A stretch of DNA of 64,000 nt from Nageia nagi (Eukaryota > Pinophyta), in NCBI GenBank assembly GCA_050084985.1, contig JBITNC010000001.1, forward strand, positions 19,096,001 through 19,160,000. Direction: 5' to 3'. The position numbers and the translations under genes were made by a program. Positions 1-12,787 of this stretch are shown here, piece after piece. The notes below the pieces were generated by a model that was given only the letters and a program-made list of their open reading frames with translations, did not search any database and was not told the origin of the DNA. The stretch's first letter is position 1; each line of letters opens with the position of its first letter.

Positions 1-222
1 AGATGTATAAATGTATTACTATATGGTAGTCTCTACTTATATTTAGATGTCCATAATAAACTAAATATCAATATAATATCAGCAACACTTTACAACTTAA
101 AAAAAATATTTATTTCACCACTTACTCTATACGATTTTCATACAATTTTTCCATGACTCTAAGTCTAATTTGTTATATTTTGAAATTTTTTATTTCACCA
201 TCATTTTTTATGCATAACATTG
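1..222. mobile_element. Right end of a hAT-like TIR element, cut by the window start
   Basis: This stretch matches about 25400-25594 with scattered substitutions and small indels. It ends at 222 in TTATGCATAACATTG, the inverse of a CAATGTTATGCATA terminus. The fuller copy at 23994-25594 ends the same way and has a matching inverted left end, so this is the truncated right end of a related copy. No coding potential is visible. The Ty3/gypsy relic begins soon after. Confidence 0.6.
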
Positions 223-299
223 AAGCCCTACCATTTACACTTGGAAAAGTAGTGATGAATGAAGGAAGGTCTAGATAAATAACCATGTTTACATGAAAA

Positions 300-1500
300 A
301 GCTTATTTTGATGCGACCTTAAGAACTTTATAAAAGGGAAAATATGGACCTACATAAACAAAGCAAGTTTGGTTATCTAATTGACCAAGTGGTACCAAAG
401 TACTAATGGCTATGGGAGACTCAGATTGAAGACCTACATCATGAATGGATAAGGTGTTGAATAGAATTTCATCGATGGTATACTCACTGAGACTAACATT
501 TTTGAATTGGACATCCACTCAAGAGATATGATCATGATCATCTATGGATTCCTCTTTCTTTTATTTTTTAGTTACAACTTAAAGGTCCTCTTTTATTGTA
601 TTCCCCTCCTCTATTTGAGTAATTATACTTAGTTCACACATAGAGGAGTTGTTTTATTTCAAATTTTTATCTAGGTATGTTATTCATGCTTTCTAAGAGA
701 TTCCTTCTTGAATTGTAGGGGAAAGTATCATGAGGGTATCTTGCTTATCCTGCCCATAAATGTTTATTGGATTATTATATTTTTGTGTATCTATGGAGAT
801 TTGTTCAATTTTAGGTGGTACTATCTTATTAATTGATTCAAATTTTACTTATTGATATTTTTCATTAATAATAGCACCAAGAGATAATGGATCTTGGTTA
901 ATATGGATAATCTCAAGAAATATGTGAGTAGATGGAAGGATAGGACCATTAGGTAGATTAATAAGGTTATAATGGCTGAAAGATTTCTCATCCATATATA
1001 TGTAATGTACAACCCCATCCTTAAGATATTTTATACAACCATGCAATGTGGAAGGGATGCACTCCATCTCTCTAATCCAAGGCCTACCAAGTAGGAAATT
1101 GTACTATTGTTCTCCCTCTATCACTTGAAAGCAAGAATGAATGGTATTGGATCCCACCAAGATAAGCAAAATGATGCTACCCAATGTGTTGCATGATTGA
1201 TTATTGAAATATTGCAGAATAACTATAGGGCCCTTAAGATGTGATAAAGGTATGCTAAGATTTTACAATGCCAATGAAGAGACGATACTGATGGGTGATC
1301 TACCATCTATAAGTAACCTCTTAAAATATTTTCCTTTTATGTGGTAAATAATGTGCAAGGGAGGATCCTTATACTTATGATTTATAATATTTAAAATCTC
1401 ATGCTGAAAGAATGGAATGAATGGCTCTACATTCACTTGCACACTCCTAATAAAGTTGATAAAATCATTGAGATTTAAGGCATCCAACTCTGTATTTCAC
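300..1500 (-). pseudogene. Ty3/gypsy protease region relic
   Basis: Read on the minus strand, this is a decayed aspartic-protease part of a Ty3/gypsy polyprotein. Near 1300-1320 the motif KRLLIDGRSPISIV stands where family members have a VLIDGGS-type active site, so the catalytic D is kept but the following G is changed. Near 1065-1100 LLGRPWIREMECIPSTLH is the conserved block downstream of the protease. A further open stretch at 303-518 continues toward lower coordinates. No reverse transcriptase follows; the element is truncated near 300. Stops and frame changes make it non-functional. It continues from the gag relic at 2640-4400. Confidence 0.75.
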
Positions 1501-2640
1501 AAAATTTGATCCAAAGCCTCCCTATATTGATGAGAATTCTTTATTAGGTCCCATAGAGAGAATTTGATGGGGCTAAGTCTCAACTACTACTCCAAGTCAC
1601 TCTGTAACTTCTCCTTAATACCTCATTATGCTAGAGAAGTAGGAGGAGGAATATGATTTGGTATATTAATGTCCACTCCCATCTCATCATGACTTCATCA
1701 TTGTCCATTTCCTTTGCCTCTATACTGGTTAGCCCTGGTGGCAATATTAACCATACACATAAAGTGCATTTGTGCTTGTGCCTATTTAGCTTACCTAACT
1801 TGTTATTGTGTTTAATAATTATAAAGTACATTCTAAGTAGGTTGATTTTAATGCCTAGTAGTACCAACTAATATACTTGTAAATTGATGTAAGGATACAA
1901 AAAGGTACCATTAAGAACTAACTTCCTTGAATCTATGAATCTTTGAATGACCTTATGTAGATAGATGTAATGGTAAGTTTAATCTTTATACCATAGTTTG
2001 GTGGCCCAAGATGGATCCCATATTTTCGATAATCTCAATAGTTTAGAATAATTAAGTTTTGTGAAAATCTTGGAAAAAGGTTTTCCCAATAGCTCAAACT
2101 TCATCTATGGCATAGAAGACTACCCTTGTGCTACCCTATGAATAATTTTGATTATAAGGTTAACTTGGTACATTCATTGGATTAGACTAATGAACATTTT
2201 GCATTTGAGGTGGTGGTGGTGCTTGGAGCATCAATTGATTAATTTGGTTATTGCCTCTATTTATAGCACCACTCTTATTAGATCCATAATCATAGTTATT
2301 ATTTTCTTCCTTTACCACCTTAATCTCACCATTCTAAACCATTATGTTCTTTATAACCTTTGCTTGGTAAATTGCTTCTCAAATATCTTATGTTATTGTA
2401 TTTAGAGATATGTAGAGATTTTCTTCATGCAAATTTTACTAAATAGTCTCACCAAATCCTCTAATTAAGGAAAAGAGAAGTTCATATCTGTAATTAAATA
2501 CCACCACCTAGAAACATAGTTAGAAATGGATTCTTGGTCAAATTGGGGTAACTTCATCAAATATGTAATGGAAGCCCTCTTGTTGATATTGATAGAGGAA
2601 TATCCAAGAAAGAGGTTTGGAAGTTGCTAAAATGAATATA
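1500..2640 (-). pseudogene. Ty3/gypsy gag-to-protease linker, degenerate
   Basis: This lies between the gag core (2648-2962) and the protease block in the same minus-strand relic. Only short open stretches remain, and no domain is recognisable. Several short + strand ORFs here look like chance openings. I assign it to the element by position only. Confidence 0.4.
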
Positions 2641-4400
2641 AGCTATCTTATGGTAATGCATTGTACCAATTCATAGTTTGTCCCCCAAGAGTCATAGGAA
2701 AAGTTCTTAATAAGAGAGCATTATCATTTGCAATCAAATAATAATCATGTTTGAAGTTCCTCAAATGCTCTTTTGGATCCTCTTTACTCTTGAACTTATC
2801 TATTTGAGGCATCTCAAACTTCTTGGGGTAAGTGCTCATGGGAATACAAGGATTTATGAGGTCATTGCATATCTCCCCATAGTTAACTTTATATAATATT
2901 GGATTATTTGTATTAGCCTCTAACTCTTGAAACGTTCTCAAAATTTGGCTTTCATTTTGCATATTGGGTACTCCAAAAGGTGAATTTGGTCCACCATGGG
3001 GTGGATTTTATCCACCATAAGATTGATTTAGTTTATTAAACAAAATCACTTTCCTTTCAAAATCATGTGCATTGGGGTTATAGAATGTGCCTTGATAACC
3101 CCATGATAATCCTTATGTGTTGTTCCGAAGATTTTCATTATAAACATGTTGTTGACCTTGGGGTTAAAATTGAGTATTGGAACCATAACTTTGTTGCATA
3201 TGTTAACCATTATTTTGTTGCATACCATAACCTTTTCCTTGTTGTGTACCATATGGAATATTTTTATTTTGACTTACATGTAAATCAACACCTATTTTTG
3301 GTACATAACATTTTGCATGATTCCAATCAATTATTGCATCTCTTCCATGGATGGAGTTCAGGAATCTTGTTGGGTATTTTTATGGTTGGTATTTTGTGTG
3401 GATTTTTGAGCTCCATGAAGGTTTTACATGTTATGTTTGGAGGTATTTTAGAAATGATTTATACCTTGGTTTAGCCCACTTTGGGTATTTTGAAATGGAG
3501 GAGCTTGAAAGTGAGTCATACCTTGGTCTTGCCCACTTTGGGTATTTGGTTGGTTTTACATAAAAGGTTGATCAAGGCCATCCCAATCATTAAGATTGGC
3601 TTGGTTTAAGTGATCAACATTGGGATTTTGGTCTTGAATACTAATACTCCAAGATACTTGCTTTTTTGTAATTTAAAAATTATTAGCATTAGTGATTTGG
3701 ATATTTGATGAATTTTGGAGGGCAATATGTTCAGAAGAATTGTCTTGGCTAGAATTCATTACCCTTTGAAATGGAGGAGGTATGTTTTGTTGAACAATAT
3801 TTTGGAAGTTTAGTATTATGTTTTGAAAGTATTATTAGTTCTTAACTTTAGGTAGAGGTTGAGAAATGATGAGCTTTTCTTGGGATAACCTCTAGTTAAA
3901 GGTTACTTATGCTTATTGGATATTTTTTCAAAAATTAATCAAATCAATATTGGGTTGTAAATTCTCCACAACTAGAGGTTCTTTAGATGGTTAAGGGGAT
4001 TTAAATATGGTATCTTAGTTGGTTAATAGTTTGCATTCTCGGAAACCAACCTTGACCATCATTTTTTGCAATTGGTATTTGAGGTGGATTAAGATCACTT
4101 TGTGAAATGGTTGGTTTATGGATATTATTTTGAATGTTTTCCATCATATGCTTGGTACCGATACCAATTTCTTTCATTAAGATCAAATTATGAAGTTTAG
4201 GAGAGGATAGAGATGTAGCAATAGTAGCTTGTGGTACACTTCCATTCATGATGGCACTATTATAATTATCAAACCAAACTAGGATATCTCTTGGTATTCC
4301 ATAAAGTTGTGGAGAAGCTTGTGGTGTAGGACCACCTAAGTTGTGAACTTCCTCCATCATTCTTTCCATTTGATCAGGTGTAAGATATTGAAAGGTTTGA
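2640..4400 (-). pseudogene. Ty3/gypsy gag relic
   Basis: The open stretch at 2648-2962 (minus) contains PQIDKFKSKEDPKEHLRNF followed by LLLRTFPMTLGGQTMNWYNA. That is the layout of the plant retrotransposon gag core, normally of the form F.G..DP..HL....., AFP.TL.G.A..W. The stretch at 4001-4369 (minus) gives an N-terminal Gln/Asn/Pro-rich segment. Between them are frameshifts and stops and a 57-bp direct duplication at about 3461-3550 (CCCACTTTGGGTATTT twice). Gag would have packaged the element RNA; this copy cannot make it. Confidence 0.75.
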
Positions 4401-7400
4401 AGAGCCTTATGAAACCAAATGGACTAATTTTACACACTATTTTTTGGCTCATCTTTTACCTCACTTTCCCCTTTCTATTTTCTTTGGGCCCTTATTTCGA
4501 CCATTCCCATAAGGAAATCCTCATACTATATCAGATATTTAGACAAATTAGGCTCCATTACCATACAATTATAATGTGGAACTTTTACAAACTATGATTA
4601 CAATGGAAGTAAAAGTGTAAACAAGAATGAAACAAATACCAAACAAAAAACTTAAATTTTTTCAAAAATTTATTCTTATTTAGTTTGATGCAAGATTAAA
4701 ATAAACACTTAATATGATAATGAAAAACTATATGAAGATGGTATTTATTATAGATAGCAATTTTTGCTTAGTTTCTCTAGTATTTTCTTTATCCAATTAT
4801 ATACTTATCTTTTTAGTTTTGATATATTTTAATGAAAATTATTAATTTTGACACAACCTTATTTAATTTTCCCTAGACACAATGATTCTAGTCAAGCATT
4901 TATTAAGGAAAAGGATAAATCTTCTAGGGGTGTAGATCATTTTGCAAGGAGACATAGGTACCTCTATAGGAAGCTATCTTGAATAGAGGTTGGATCCCAC
5001 TTCAATTTTTATCTTTGAGTATGGGTTAGGCTATGCTAATAATGTCCACATGCCCTAGTAACTCCCTAGTATTGTGATGGAATTTAGTACAAAAAGCGAA
5101 TATGAGATGCAATTAATATGAAGTGCACACTACTTCCTCAATAATGTTTTCAACCCCTTATCAAGTATGCTCTTATTAATAACTTTTTACTTTTCAAATG
5201 AAAATGAAGTAAAGCAACAATTTGTGATGCACTCATCAAAGACCAAGCAAGTTCCCAACAAGTAAATAAGACCTTGATTCATGACATAGGTTTTAAATCC
5301 AAAGTAAATTTCTTATGAATGCAAAAATACTCCCCATGGATGAATGCAATTTTGCTACTACACAACATAAAAGAAGGAAATAATATGATACACTAAGTAA
5401 TAAAATAGTATGAACTAGGTACATAAAGGAATTCAAACTCTTACCTAGATACAAATGTTCTCTCCTGCTCCAGTTGTAAAGCCAAGTAGATTACAAGTCC
5501 CTTCCAAATGAGAGATCTTTAAATAAATTGAAGTTAATCACCAAGGCTACTAAGTAAAAATGAAATAAATAATGGATAAACACTTTATCATGAGTGTAAA
5601 CAAATCCTTTACAATATTACACAACTATATTTGGCTATTACAAACCAAAAAACTTCATTCTATTACAAATTTTTCACTAAAAAATGAAAATTGTAGGTAC
5701 ATTGGTCCTAGACATGGTATGAACTGCATCTTAACTGAGTTTAGATTGAAAAAATAGGCCTCTATTTTTAGGAAAAATTTGAATTGCATATCATTTGTGA
5801 CTTTTTGAGCAAATAAGGCCTTTATTTAGGGGAACAACACACCTAGGATCAAGTAAGGAACTCCAAATGGACTTTTTTTGGGGCATGGTACACCTAGGGG
5901 TCTGGGATATAGGTGCAATGTGCCTAGGATTGGGCATGGTATGCATAGCTAATGGCTTCTTAGGCATGGTGCACCTAGTGATGGGCATAATGTGCCTAGC
6001 CTAAAATATCTTTTAGGCTTTAAAAACTCTTTGAAACTTCTCTATAATATTTTACCTCTATTTTTAGGCACAACATGACTATTACCAGGTGTGATTTGGA
6101 CCATGATTGGGCAAAATTTGATAGATCAAAGCTCCAAATATCATATCTGATCCAACCCTATCCTTAGGCTATCTTGTTAAAACCTCACTCAAATTTGATC
6201 ATAAATTTCATAGACTTTATATGTTTTTTACACTTAGGTGGGTGAAAAACAAAAAAAATCAAGAAACACCAAATATAAGCAAAATTCAAAATTTCAAGAA
6301 AAAGGTGAGCAAAATACCAAATTCAAAGGTTTTAGCTGCTTCAAGTTAGGTTCACCATTTAATGTATATCAAAATTTGTGTTATATGTAGCTTAACATGC
6401 ATAAACAATTCAAATGCACACACAAACCTCAAATTACACAACTTTGCTTTACTTAATGAGCATTAGTTAGAAAGCTTGATAAAGGTAGGTTAAATATTTT
6501 AATATTAAGCTAAAAATTTACAAGAACATCAATAAACCCTAAATTCATCTTAATGGGAAAGGGGACCTCCAAACCTAGGCCCTTTGAGGTACCTAGGTGA
6601 GCATGAAGTGAGTCTCCTCACTTCAAATGGTATGTGAGCCCCCAAGCCCTCAAATCATTGAGAACAAATGAAATGTATATGCTTATTGTACAAATACTTG
6701 TGTTTATATGTTATTTGGATAATTTTTATGGTGGATTTAAACAATGTAAGAAATATTTACATGTTTTGATGGCTAAAATTAAGATCTAACATATTAAAAC
6801 TTTAAATATTTGAAATGAGAAGATCTTTAAAGATCCTTGAATCAATTAGATTCAAGGATACCCATGAGATGTAATGAGTGTTTACAATATATTTTTAAGC
6901 TATTATAAGATAAAATAAGGATTTTAATGGTGTAAATGCAATATAATATGATTTTAACCTAAATAACATACTACATGCGTACAATTTTATGAAGGATACA
7001 AAAGGTAGGTCTTCCCAAGCTCTCCCATGGTTGTATTTCCATTAATCCCTATAAAAACTTTGAATACATCCAATAAATATAGTAATAATTCAATTAAACC
7101 ATGGAAACAACATAAAAATATTACCTCATGAATGTGGAAGCAAGCTTTGAGATATTTGACAGAGATTTGTGGTGAAAATCTTAAATCCTTCAAAACCTTG
7201 TCTCAAAACCTAGCAATGATCTTGGAGCAATAATGTGAGCAAAAAATCATAAGTGTGCATACAAAAATAATGAGCCAAGAGTTGGAATTCTAATTTCATT
7301 TTGATTTATATACCTCATGAGACAACTTTAAGTTATTTGGGTTAGATAACCACTTTTTTCATATTTGTATTTAAGTCATTTTTTGCTCTATTTTGGACTT

Positions 7401-7515
7401 TTGAGTAGTTTGACTTTGTACAATAAACATTAAGAATAAATCAATCAATGAATTACAACATTTCAATTTCATAAAAACATATTTACTCAAAAATTGTTAT
7501 TTTTCAATGTCTACA
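4400..7515 (-). mobile_element. Probable leader and 5' LTR of the minus-strand Ty3/gypsy relic
   Basis: There is no gene here. On the minus strand the stretch begins at 7515 with TGTAGACATTGAAAA, a TG start of the kind common in plant gypsy LTRs, and runs toward the gag relic in the same orientation. I could not find the LTR end or a primer binding site, so the LTR length is unknown. The boundary call rests on the TGTAGACA start and position only. Confidence 0.4.
5815..5998. repeat. Degenerate short tandem repeat
   Basis: Variants of a unit resembling GGGCATGGTGCACCTAG recur about seven times, for example near 5881, 5933, 5953 and 5972. On the minus strand this gives a small open stretch with recurring RCTMP-like residues. 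I take it as a non-coding minisatellite inside the putative LTR. Confidence 0.5.
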
Positions 7516-8275
7516 GAAGCTAGCAAGTGATGTAAGCAAGATAATACAATTGATTACTTGTTTAAAATTGGTAATACTGAAGAGTTAAGTACCAAAAAGG
7601 GAGTTCTTGCACTAGAGTGAAGCTTAAATGCTAGATCTAATATTGGAAAGCATGCAAGGGATTGGAAAATAAGTATAAACTATATATCATCTACCATTAG
7701 GTAATAAAATATTTCAAGAGGCATCTAGAAGATCCAGACTTCATGGAGAGGTTATCGAAATTGAGTGTAATGTACTAGATGTACATGATAGTTACTCTTA
7801 ATCATCATTAGCATTTTATTAAAATCAAATGATTTAAAACATATGATTAGGATATATAATATAATTTAAATTATTATTATCTTACTAAAATGATGTTGAC
7901 ATCTAGAGTTATCAATTACATGTATCTATAACTGCCAAATATGTGAATGTAGGGTTTGTTGTTGATAGTAGTAGTTATTTTTTTCAAGAAATAATTATCA
8001 TATTATCAAGGAATATGAAGAGATAGTTTTTGTTAGAATGTGTATAAAAAGCAAAATGGTATAGTAATGAATAATTGAAGAAAAATAAATTAGATTAGAT
8101 AACTGTAGCTTATTGATGTTGTTAAGTAAGGTATTATCATTCTTGTCAATACACTTTGTTGGACATGTACTAAAGAAATTATTATGCACTTATCATGATG
8201 TTATGATTGGTTCATGTGAATTTGTTTGATGCTTATTTTTGAGATATCAGATACTATTTGAGAATATTTTGAATG
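7516..8275. other. AT-rich interval with no recognised feature
   Basis: No gene, structured RNA or clear repeat boundary is visible between the LTR-like start at 7515 and the copia-type LTR material that follows. The short minus-strand ORF at 7998-8189 is low-complexity and has no recognisable motif. Confidence 0.5.
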
Positions 8276-9240
8276 TGTTAGTTAGTTGCAAGGAAGATGA
8301 TAGTAAGTGAAATTATTTGAAAAAATATCAGTCATATTTGAAAGGCTATAGCTTTTGATAGAGGAATCCAATTGAGTTGATTATTTATTCATTACATAGC
8401 CCATGAATAAACCTTTCCAAAATAATATAAATATGCTTACATTTTCTAAATATTTGACCTTCATTCAAGGATTTTAGTCAAGGGACATTTAGAGGCTTGT
8501 TAGCGTAGGAGGCATTCTGGAGGCTCATTAGAGAAAAGGGTGCATTTTGGAGGCTCATTTACATTTTTCTTACTCTAAAAGGCTATAGAAAGGTAAGGGC
8601 TTATTTTGTGGAGTGAGATTTGGATGGATACAATATGTTTATGCATTGAATAAAAGAATAGAGATGCATATATTAAGATCATTAGTGTGCAAGATATCAA
8701 AGGATTGTAGAGATTGAGATCATTAGTGTGCAAGGTGTAAGAAGATTGCAGAGATCAAACAAATTGCAAAAGAGTTTTATGAGCTATACCATTCAAGGTA
8801 TTTTGATAAGGTTTAATTATATTCATTAGAGATTTAAGATTTTGTATTTAGTGTTGCAAAATATTAAGGGATTGGTGTCTCCTTCCAATTAATGCTAGTA
8901 AAGCAGGGGATTGGTGTATCCTTCCATATGATGTTGTTAAATTAAGGGATTGGTGTCTCCTTATAGTTGGTGCTAGTAAATCAAGGGTTATTACTCCTTC
9001 CAATGGATGCTAGTAAATTATTTGCAAAGTTGGTGCTTTACAAAGGCTAGATTTGGATGGAAGTCCAAGTAGTTATTTTTGAGGATGTAGCCAAATTGGT
9101 AAACCTTGTTACATCTTATGTTGTGTGATATTTTTATTGATGTGTTTGATGTATCTAGTTTTATTTTTACACTCCTTTGGTTTCAAATATTGAGGTTTTG
9201 AATCTTAAATTTACTACATTGATTCATCCCCACTCTCAAT
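8276..9240 (+). mobile_element. Ty1/copia-type LTR, degenerate copy A
   Basis: A possible TG start lies at 8276 (TGTTAGTTAGTTGC). TATAA-like sequence occurs near 8427, and a block of GGGATTGGTGTCTCCTTCC repeats occurs at about 8868-9000. It ends in a pyrimidine-rich TTGATTCATCCCCACTCTC segment typical of copia LTR 3' ends. The 8640-9240 part is related to 9350-9840, so two LTR-like copies lie head to tail. The exact ends are uncertain. Confidence 0.5.
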
Positions 9241-9349
9241 ATCATTATGTGACTAATAGATGTATGCATGAGTGAGATGCCAACAAAGAGTAAACTATGA
9301 TAGATAGAAAAAGATGGTCAAGACTAGGCTATAAAGACTAATAGAAAGA

Positions 9350-9896
9350 CTTAAATAGAGATAGCTAAGACATTTAAGTTTTAAGAGTTATACCATTAAG
9401 GATCTTCAAGTTAGGTTTTGATAATTTATCATCAAAAATATCAAAATTTTTGCCTAATCAAATAGATGCTTGGTAAAGGGATTGGTGTTCCTTCCATTTG
9501 GTTCTAGTAAAGTGGGGGTTGGTGTTCCTTTAAATTACAGCTAATACATTTAGGTTTGGTACTCCATTTAGTTAATGTTGGTAACTGATTGTAAAGTTGA
9601 TGCTTTGCTATGGCTAGATTTGGACCATGATCCAAGCAGTCTTATCTAGGGATGTAGCCACATTAGTGAACCTTGTTACATCTTATGTTATGTGATGCTT
9701 TTCTTATGGTGCTTTCTCTAGTTGGTTTTAAATTTGCAATATTTAATTTAAATAGTAAATTTAAAGAGTTAAGTTTTAATTTATCATATCGATTCACACC
9801 CCCCCTCTGTGTCACTTGGAGTATAATAATAGTATCAAAGTAGATCCCTATGTTAAGTATAATTAACTAAGGGTGATCTAAGGAGCGACATGCACT
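9350..9896 (+). mobile_element. Ty1/copia-type LTR copy B with PBS-like end
   Basis: This is a second diverged copy of the LTR 3' part, with GGGATTGGTGTTCCTTCC near 9478 and a CACCCCCCCTCTGTGTCAC tail near 9797. The tail is followed by AGTATCAAAGTAGATC near 9830, which resembles the initiator-Met tRNA primer binding site TGGTATCAGAGC. The gag reading frame begins about 200 bp downstream, so this is probably the 5' LTR of the copia relic at 10045-11300. Confidence 0.55.
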
Positions 9897-10050
9897 ATTT
9901 CATTTAAATGGTAAATTTAAAGAGTTAAGTTTTAATTTATCACATGGATTCACTCCCCCTCTTAATATCACTTGGAGTATAAAAAAAGGTATTAAAGTAG
10001 GTCCCTATGTTAAGTATAATTCACTAAGGGTGATCTAGGGAATGACACTA
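9741..10050 (+). repeat. 156-bp tandem duplication of the LTR end and PBS
   Basis: Two adjacent copies (about 9741-9896 and 9897-10050) share GTAAATTTAAAGAGTTAAG, the pyrimidine-rich LTR tail, CACTTGGAGTATAA and CCCTATGTTAAGTATAATT. GTAAAT occurs at 9755 and again at 9911, which gives the 156-bp period. The duplication covers the LTR/primer-site junction just before gag. Confidence 0.8.
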
Positions 10051-11300
10051 TGGCAAGCAGTAAATGCTTATCATAAAACAAAGCCCCTATTTTTTATGAA
10101 AAAAAATTATGCCTTCTAGAAGATAAGAATGCAAACCTACATCTATGCTCTAAAATTTTATATATGGGCATCAATGAAAAATATATATACATTAACACCT
10201 CCCACTTCTCCAATTGATGAAGATGGTAAAAATTTATTTGGGAATGACTCCAAAGAAAAAAATATAATCATGAGTGATTTGTTATATAGTGAACTCATAA
10301 AGATCATGAGTTGTAAGTCGATTAAAGCAATCTAGGATAACCTAGAAAGTATTCATGAAGGATATGGAAAGATCAAGGAAGCAAAGTTGCAAACTTGTCA
10401 GTTAAGATTTGAAAGTTTGAAAATAAATGATGAACAAGATATTACAACCTATCTCTTAATAGTAAATGAATTCATCAACAATATCAAAGGTCTAGTAGAA
10501 ATGATAAAAGATGTAATTATGAAGAAAGTCATGAGATCACTTCCATCAAGATTTGACCCCAAGGTATCTACCATTGAAGAAGCCAAAAAACTTAACATAT
10601 TCTTCATGGATGAAATTCATGATTCATTGAATACCTATGAAATGAGAATAGATAAGGCAAAATCCTCCAATAGAGAATCTATTTTCAAAGCTACCAAAAA
10701 TTTCAAAGCCAAACCTAACTATGATGATGAAGGAGAAATATCAGATCTAAAAGAATCTAACTTTATTTGGAAGTTAAAGAGGGGATAAGGAAAATAAAAA
10801 GGTAAGTTACCTTTAAAATGCTTTAGTTGTGGTGATATTGGTCATTTTTCTAGTAAATAGCTATATAATAAAAAGAATGATAATAATGAATATACAAGAA
10901 AAATTAAAGGTAGTAGTTACAAAAATAAAGATAAATTTTCTAGAAAATAAAATCACAATAAAATAATCTTTATTTCAAAAAAAGTGAAGATGAACCTAAT
11001 GTGAGCTCAAATAATGAATTTGAAGATGAGTGTAATCAATCCTTGTTTATGGCTTTTGAAGTTAATAATAAGGATGATGAGGTTATTGAAGACTTTGATG
11101 ATGTTGATGAATAAGATGTTATTGATCTTGAACAAGAGCTTATATGCTTTAGATGATATAGATATTGAAAGAACAAGGAATAAGAAATTGATCAAAAAAC
11201 TAGAAGATGCTAATGATGAGATTGAAGAGATGAAAGCTTAGATACAAGAATTCAAGGTAACTGAAGAAACCTTGAAGCTCCATGAGTTTTCAAATATGTC
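10045..11300 (+). pseudogene. Ty1/copia gag relic (UBN2-type)
   Basis: This is the gag coding region of a Ty1/copia element. Near 10105 the frame reads LCLLEDKNA where relatives have NYAFWKIRM. The stretches at 10129-10335 and 10387-10788 together match a UBN2-type gag, with AKLQTCQLRFESLKINDEQD then MRSLPSRFDPKVSTIEEAKK. A zinc knuckle follows near 10818 (CFSCGDIGHFSSK), but its last Cys codon is a stop (TAG). A coiled-coil-like segment lies at 11140-11240. One stop separates the two main open parts. No protease or pol follows. Confidence 0.8.
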
Positions 11301-11540
11301 ATGTAATCCATGTAGAGTCCACCTTATCCAAAACTTGGCTTCTCCAAAAAAATGTTAAATCCTATTAGTGCATGGAGATTTTACAAAATCTCATCTACAA
11401 TAGGAAAGTTTAATATTATTTCCTCTTTCCTCCACTTAGCTTAGGGTTTTGAATCATATCATTAATAATAATTTAGTAATAATATTTAGCTTTAGAATTA
11501 AATAAATTAGGTAATTTAAATTACTTTACCCTTATTAATT
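11300..11540. other. No recognised feature
   Basis: Past the coiled-coil end of the copia gag relic I see no motif. The stretch ends in an AT-rich run that supplied the target site for the insertion at 11560. Confidence 0.4.
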
Positions 11541-12662
11541 AATTAACTTAATTAATTAAACTTATCAAAATTCTGATGGATTATGAGTGTACTAGTGGAA
11601 GAAGGATGAGGCCTATGATTCAATAAATATCAAAACCCCCTTCGGTCAACCTAGTAGTAGAGGCCTCTTCTAATAGTAGCTCAATGCTATAACTTCCCCC
11701 AACTAGGGAGCCTATCACATTCCCAATTATTATTGTCTCTTTATACCTAAAGGACTTAGTTTTGGATTATGGTGATAATGCAACTATGTCAAGGAGAAGG
11801 GGAAAATTTATGGTGGGATTTGAAGATGAAGAAGAAGAGATGGAGGAAGAGGATCTACCCCCTCAGGAAGAAAAGAAATAGTCTCCTCCTACTACAAGGG
11901 ATATGGATGTGGATGATTATACACCTATGGGATCCCAAAGTCAATAGAATGAGGAGGCTAATAAAAATCTACAAGCTCCTCTAGAGGAAAAGAAGAAAAG
12001 AAGTGGTCTCCTCTAGCTACAAAGGATTTAGATTTGGATGATAGCCCCACTACAAGATTCTAAAGCTAACAAAATAAGGTCACTAATGAAGATCTTTAGG
12101 CTCCCCATAAGGTAAGCTCTATGCAAGAACCTGTTGGCCCAAACAAGTTACAAACTCTTTTCCCTAAGATAAAATTCAAGAAAATCTATGGGAAATTAAG
12201 GAAACTTGGAGAATAGGGCTAAATTGGAAGAACAGGAAAAGAATGGAGGCAAGTTTCACTGGCCAAAAGGGCAATGAAGGCTTGTGGTACAATAAACAAA
12301 ACCTAGGGGGACCATTGGAAAGTAACTCCCAATCCCAATCCAAAATTCATAAGGATTAATGAGTATGGAAATTGAAATTATTTTGCACTACTTCAATAAG
12401 AAAGACTCAAAATTTGAAGTTGATTGGAGCTAAGTGGTGTAGCCAATACATGGATGGTGTGACCAAGAATGAATGAAGAAGGATGACAACTCATAACCTA
12501 TAGGATTTTTTGAAACTATGGGGAACTTTTGTGATATTTTTATTCAAATGTAATATTGTAGAATATATATACACTCATGTGTATATAGGTTTGGGGCCCC
12601 TATTTTTTGGAAAACCTGCTTTAATTTTTACCCTTATCAAAAAAATTAACTTAATTAATTAA
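11541..12662 (+). mobile_element. Non-LTR (LINE-like) insertion with 19-bp target duplication
   Basis: The 19 bases AATTAACTTAATTAATTAA occur at 11541-11559 and again, identically, at 12644-12662. Between them is a 1084-bp body that ends in a short A run (TATCAAAAAA). This is the mark of target-primed reverse transcription. The body holds a broken acidic reading frame at 11769-12000 with DEEEEMEEED and later KK/EE-rich parts, and a GGGGCCCC-containing tail near 12592. I do not recognise the protein, and no reverse transcriptase is present. It is probably a 5'-truncated LINE; a processed copy of an unknown transcript is the alternative. Confidence 0.65.
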
Positions 12663-12787
12663 TAGTGGCCTAATATAAATAACAACCCCTCACAACAAAT
12701 CTTTATAGGCCATTAATAAAATACTTACCCTCTTTAAATCAAATTATCATAATAAATAAATTAAAGCTTAGGATTCAACCTAATAAA

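Noticed and set aside
3067-3563. + strand ORFs of 135 and 70 codons
   Set aside because: They lie opposite the Ty3/gypsy gag relic and show no motif of their own.
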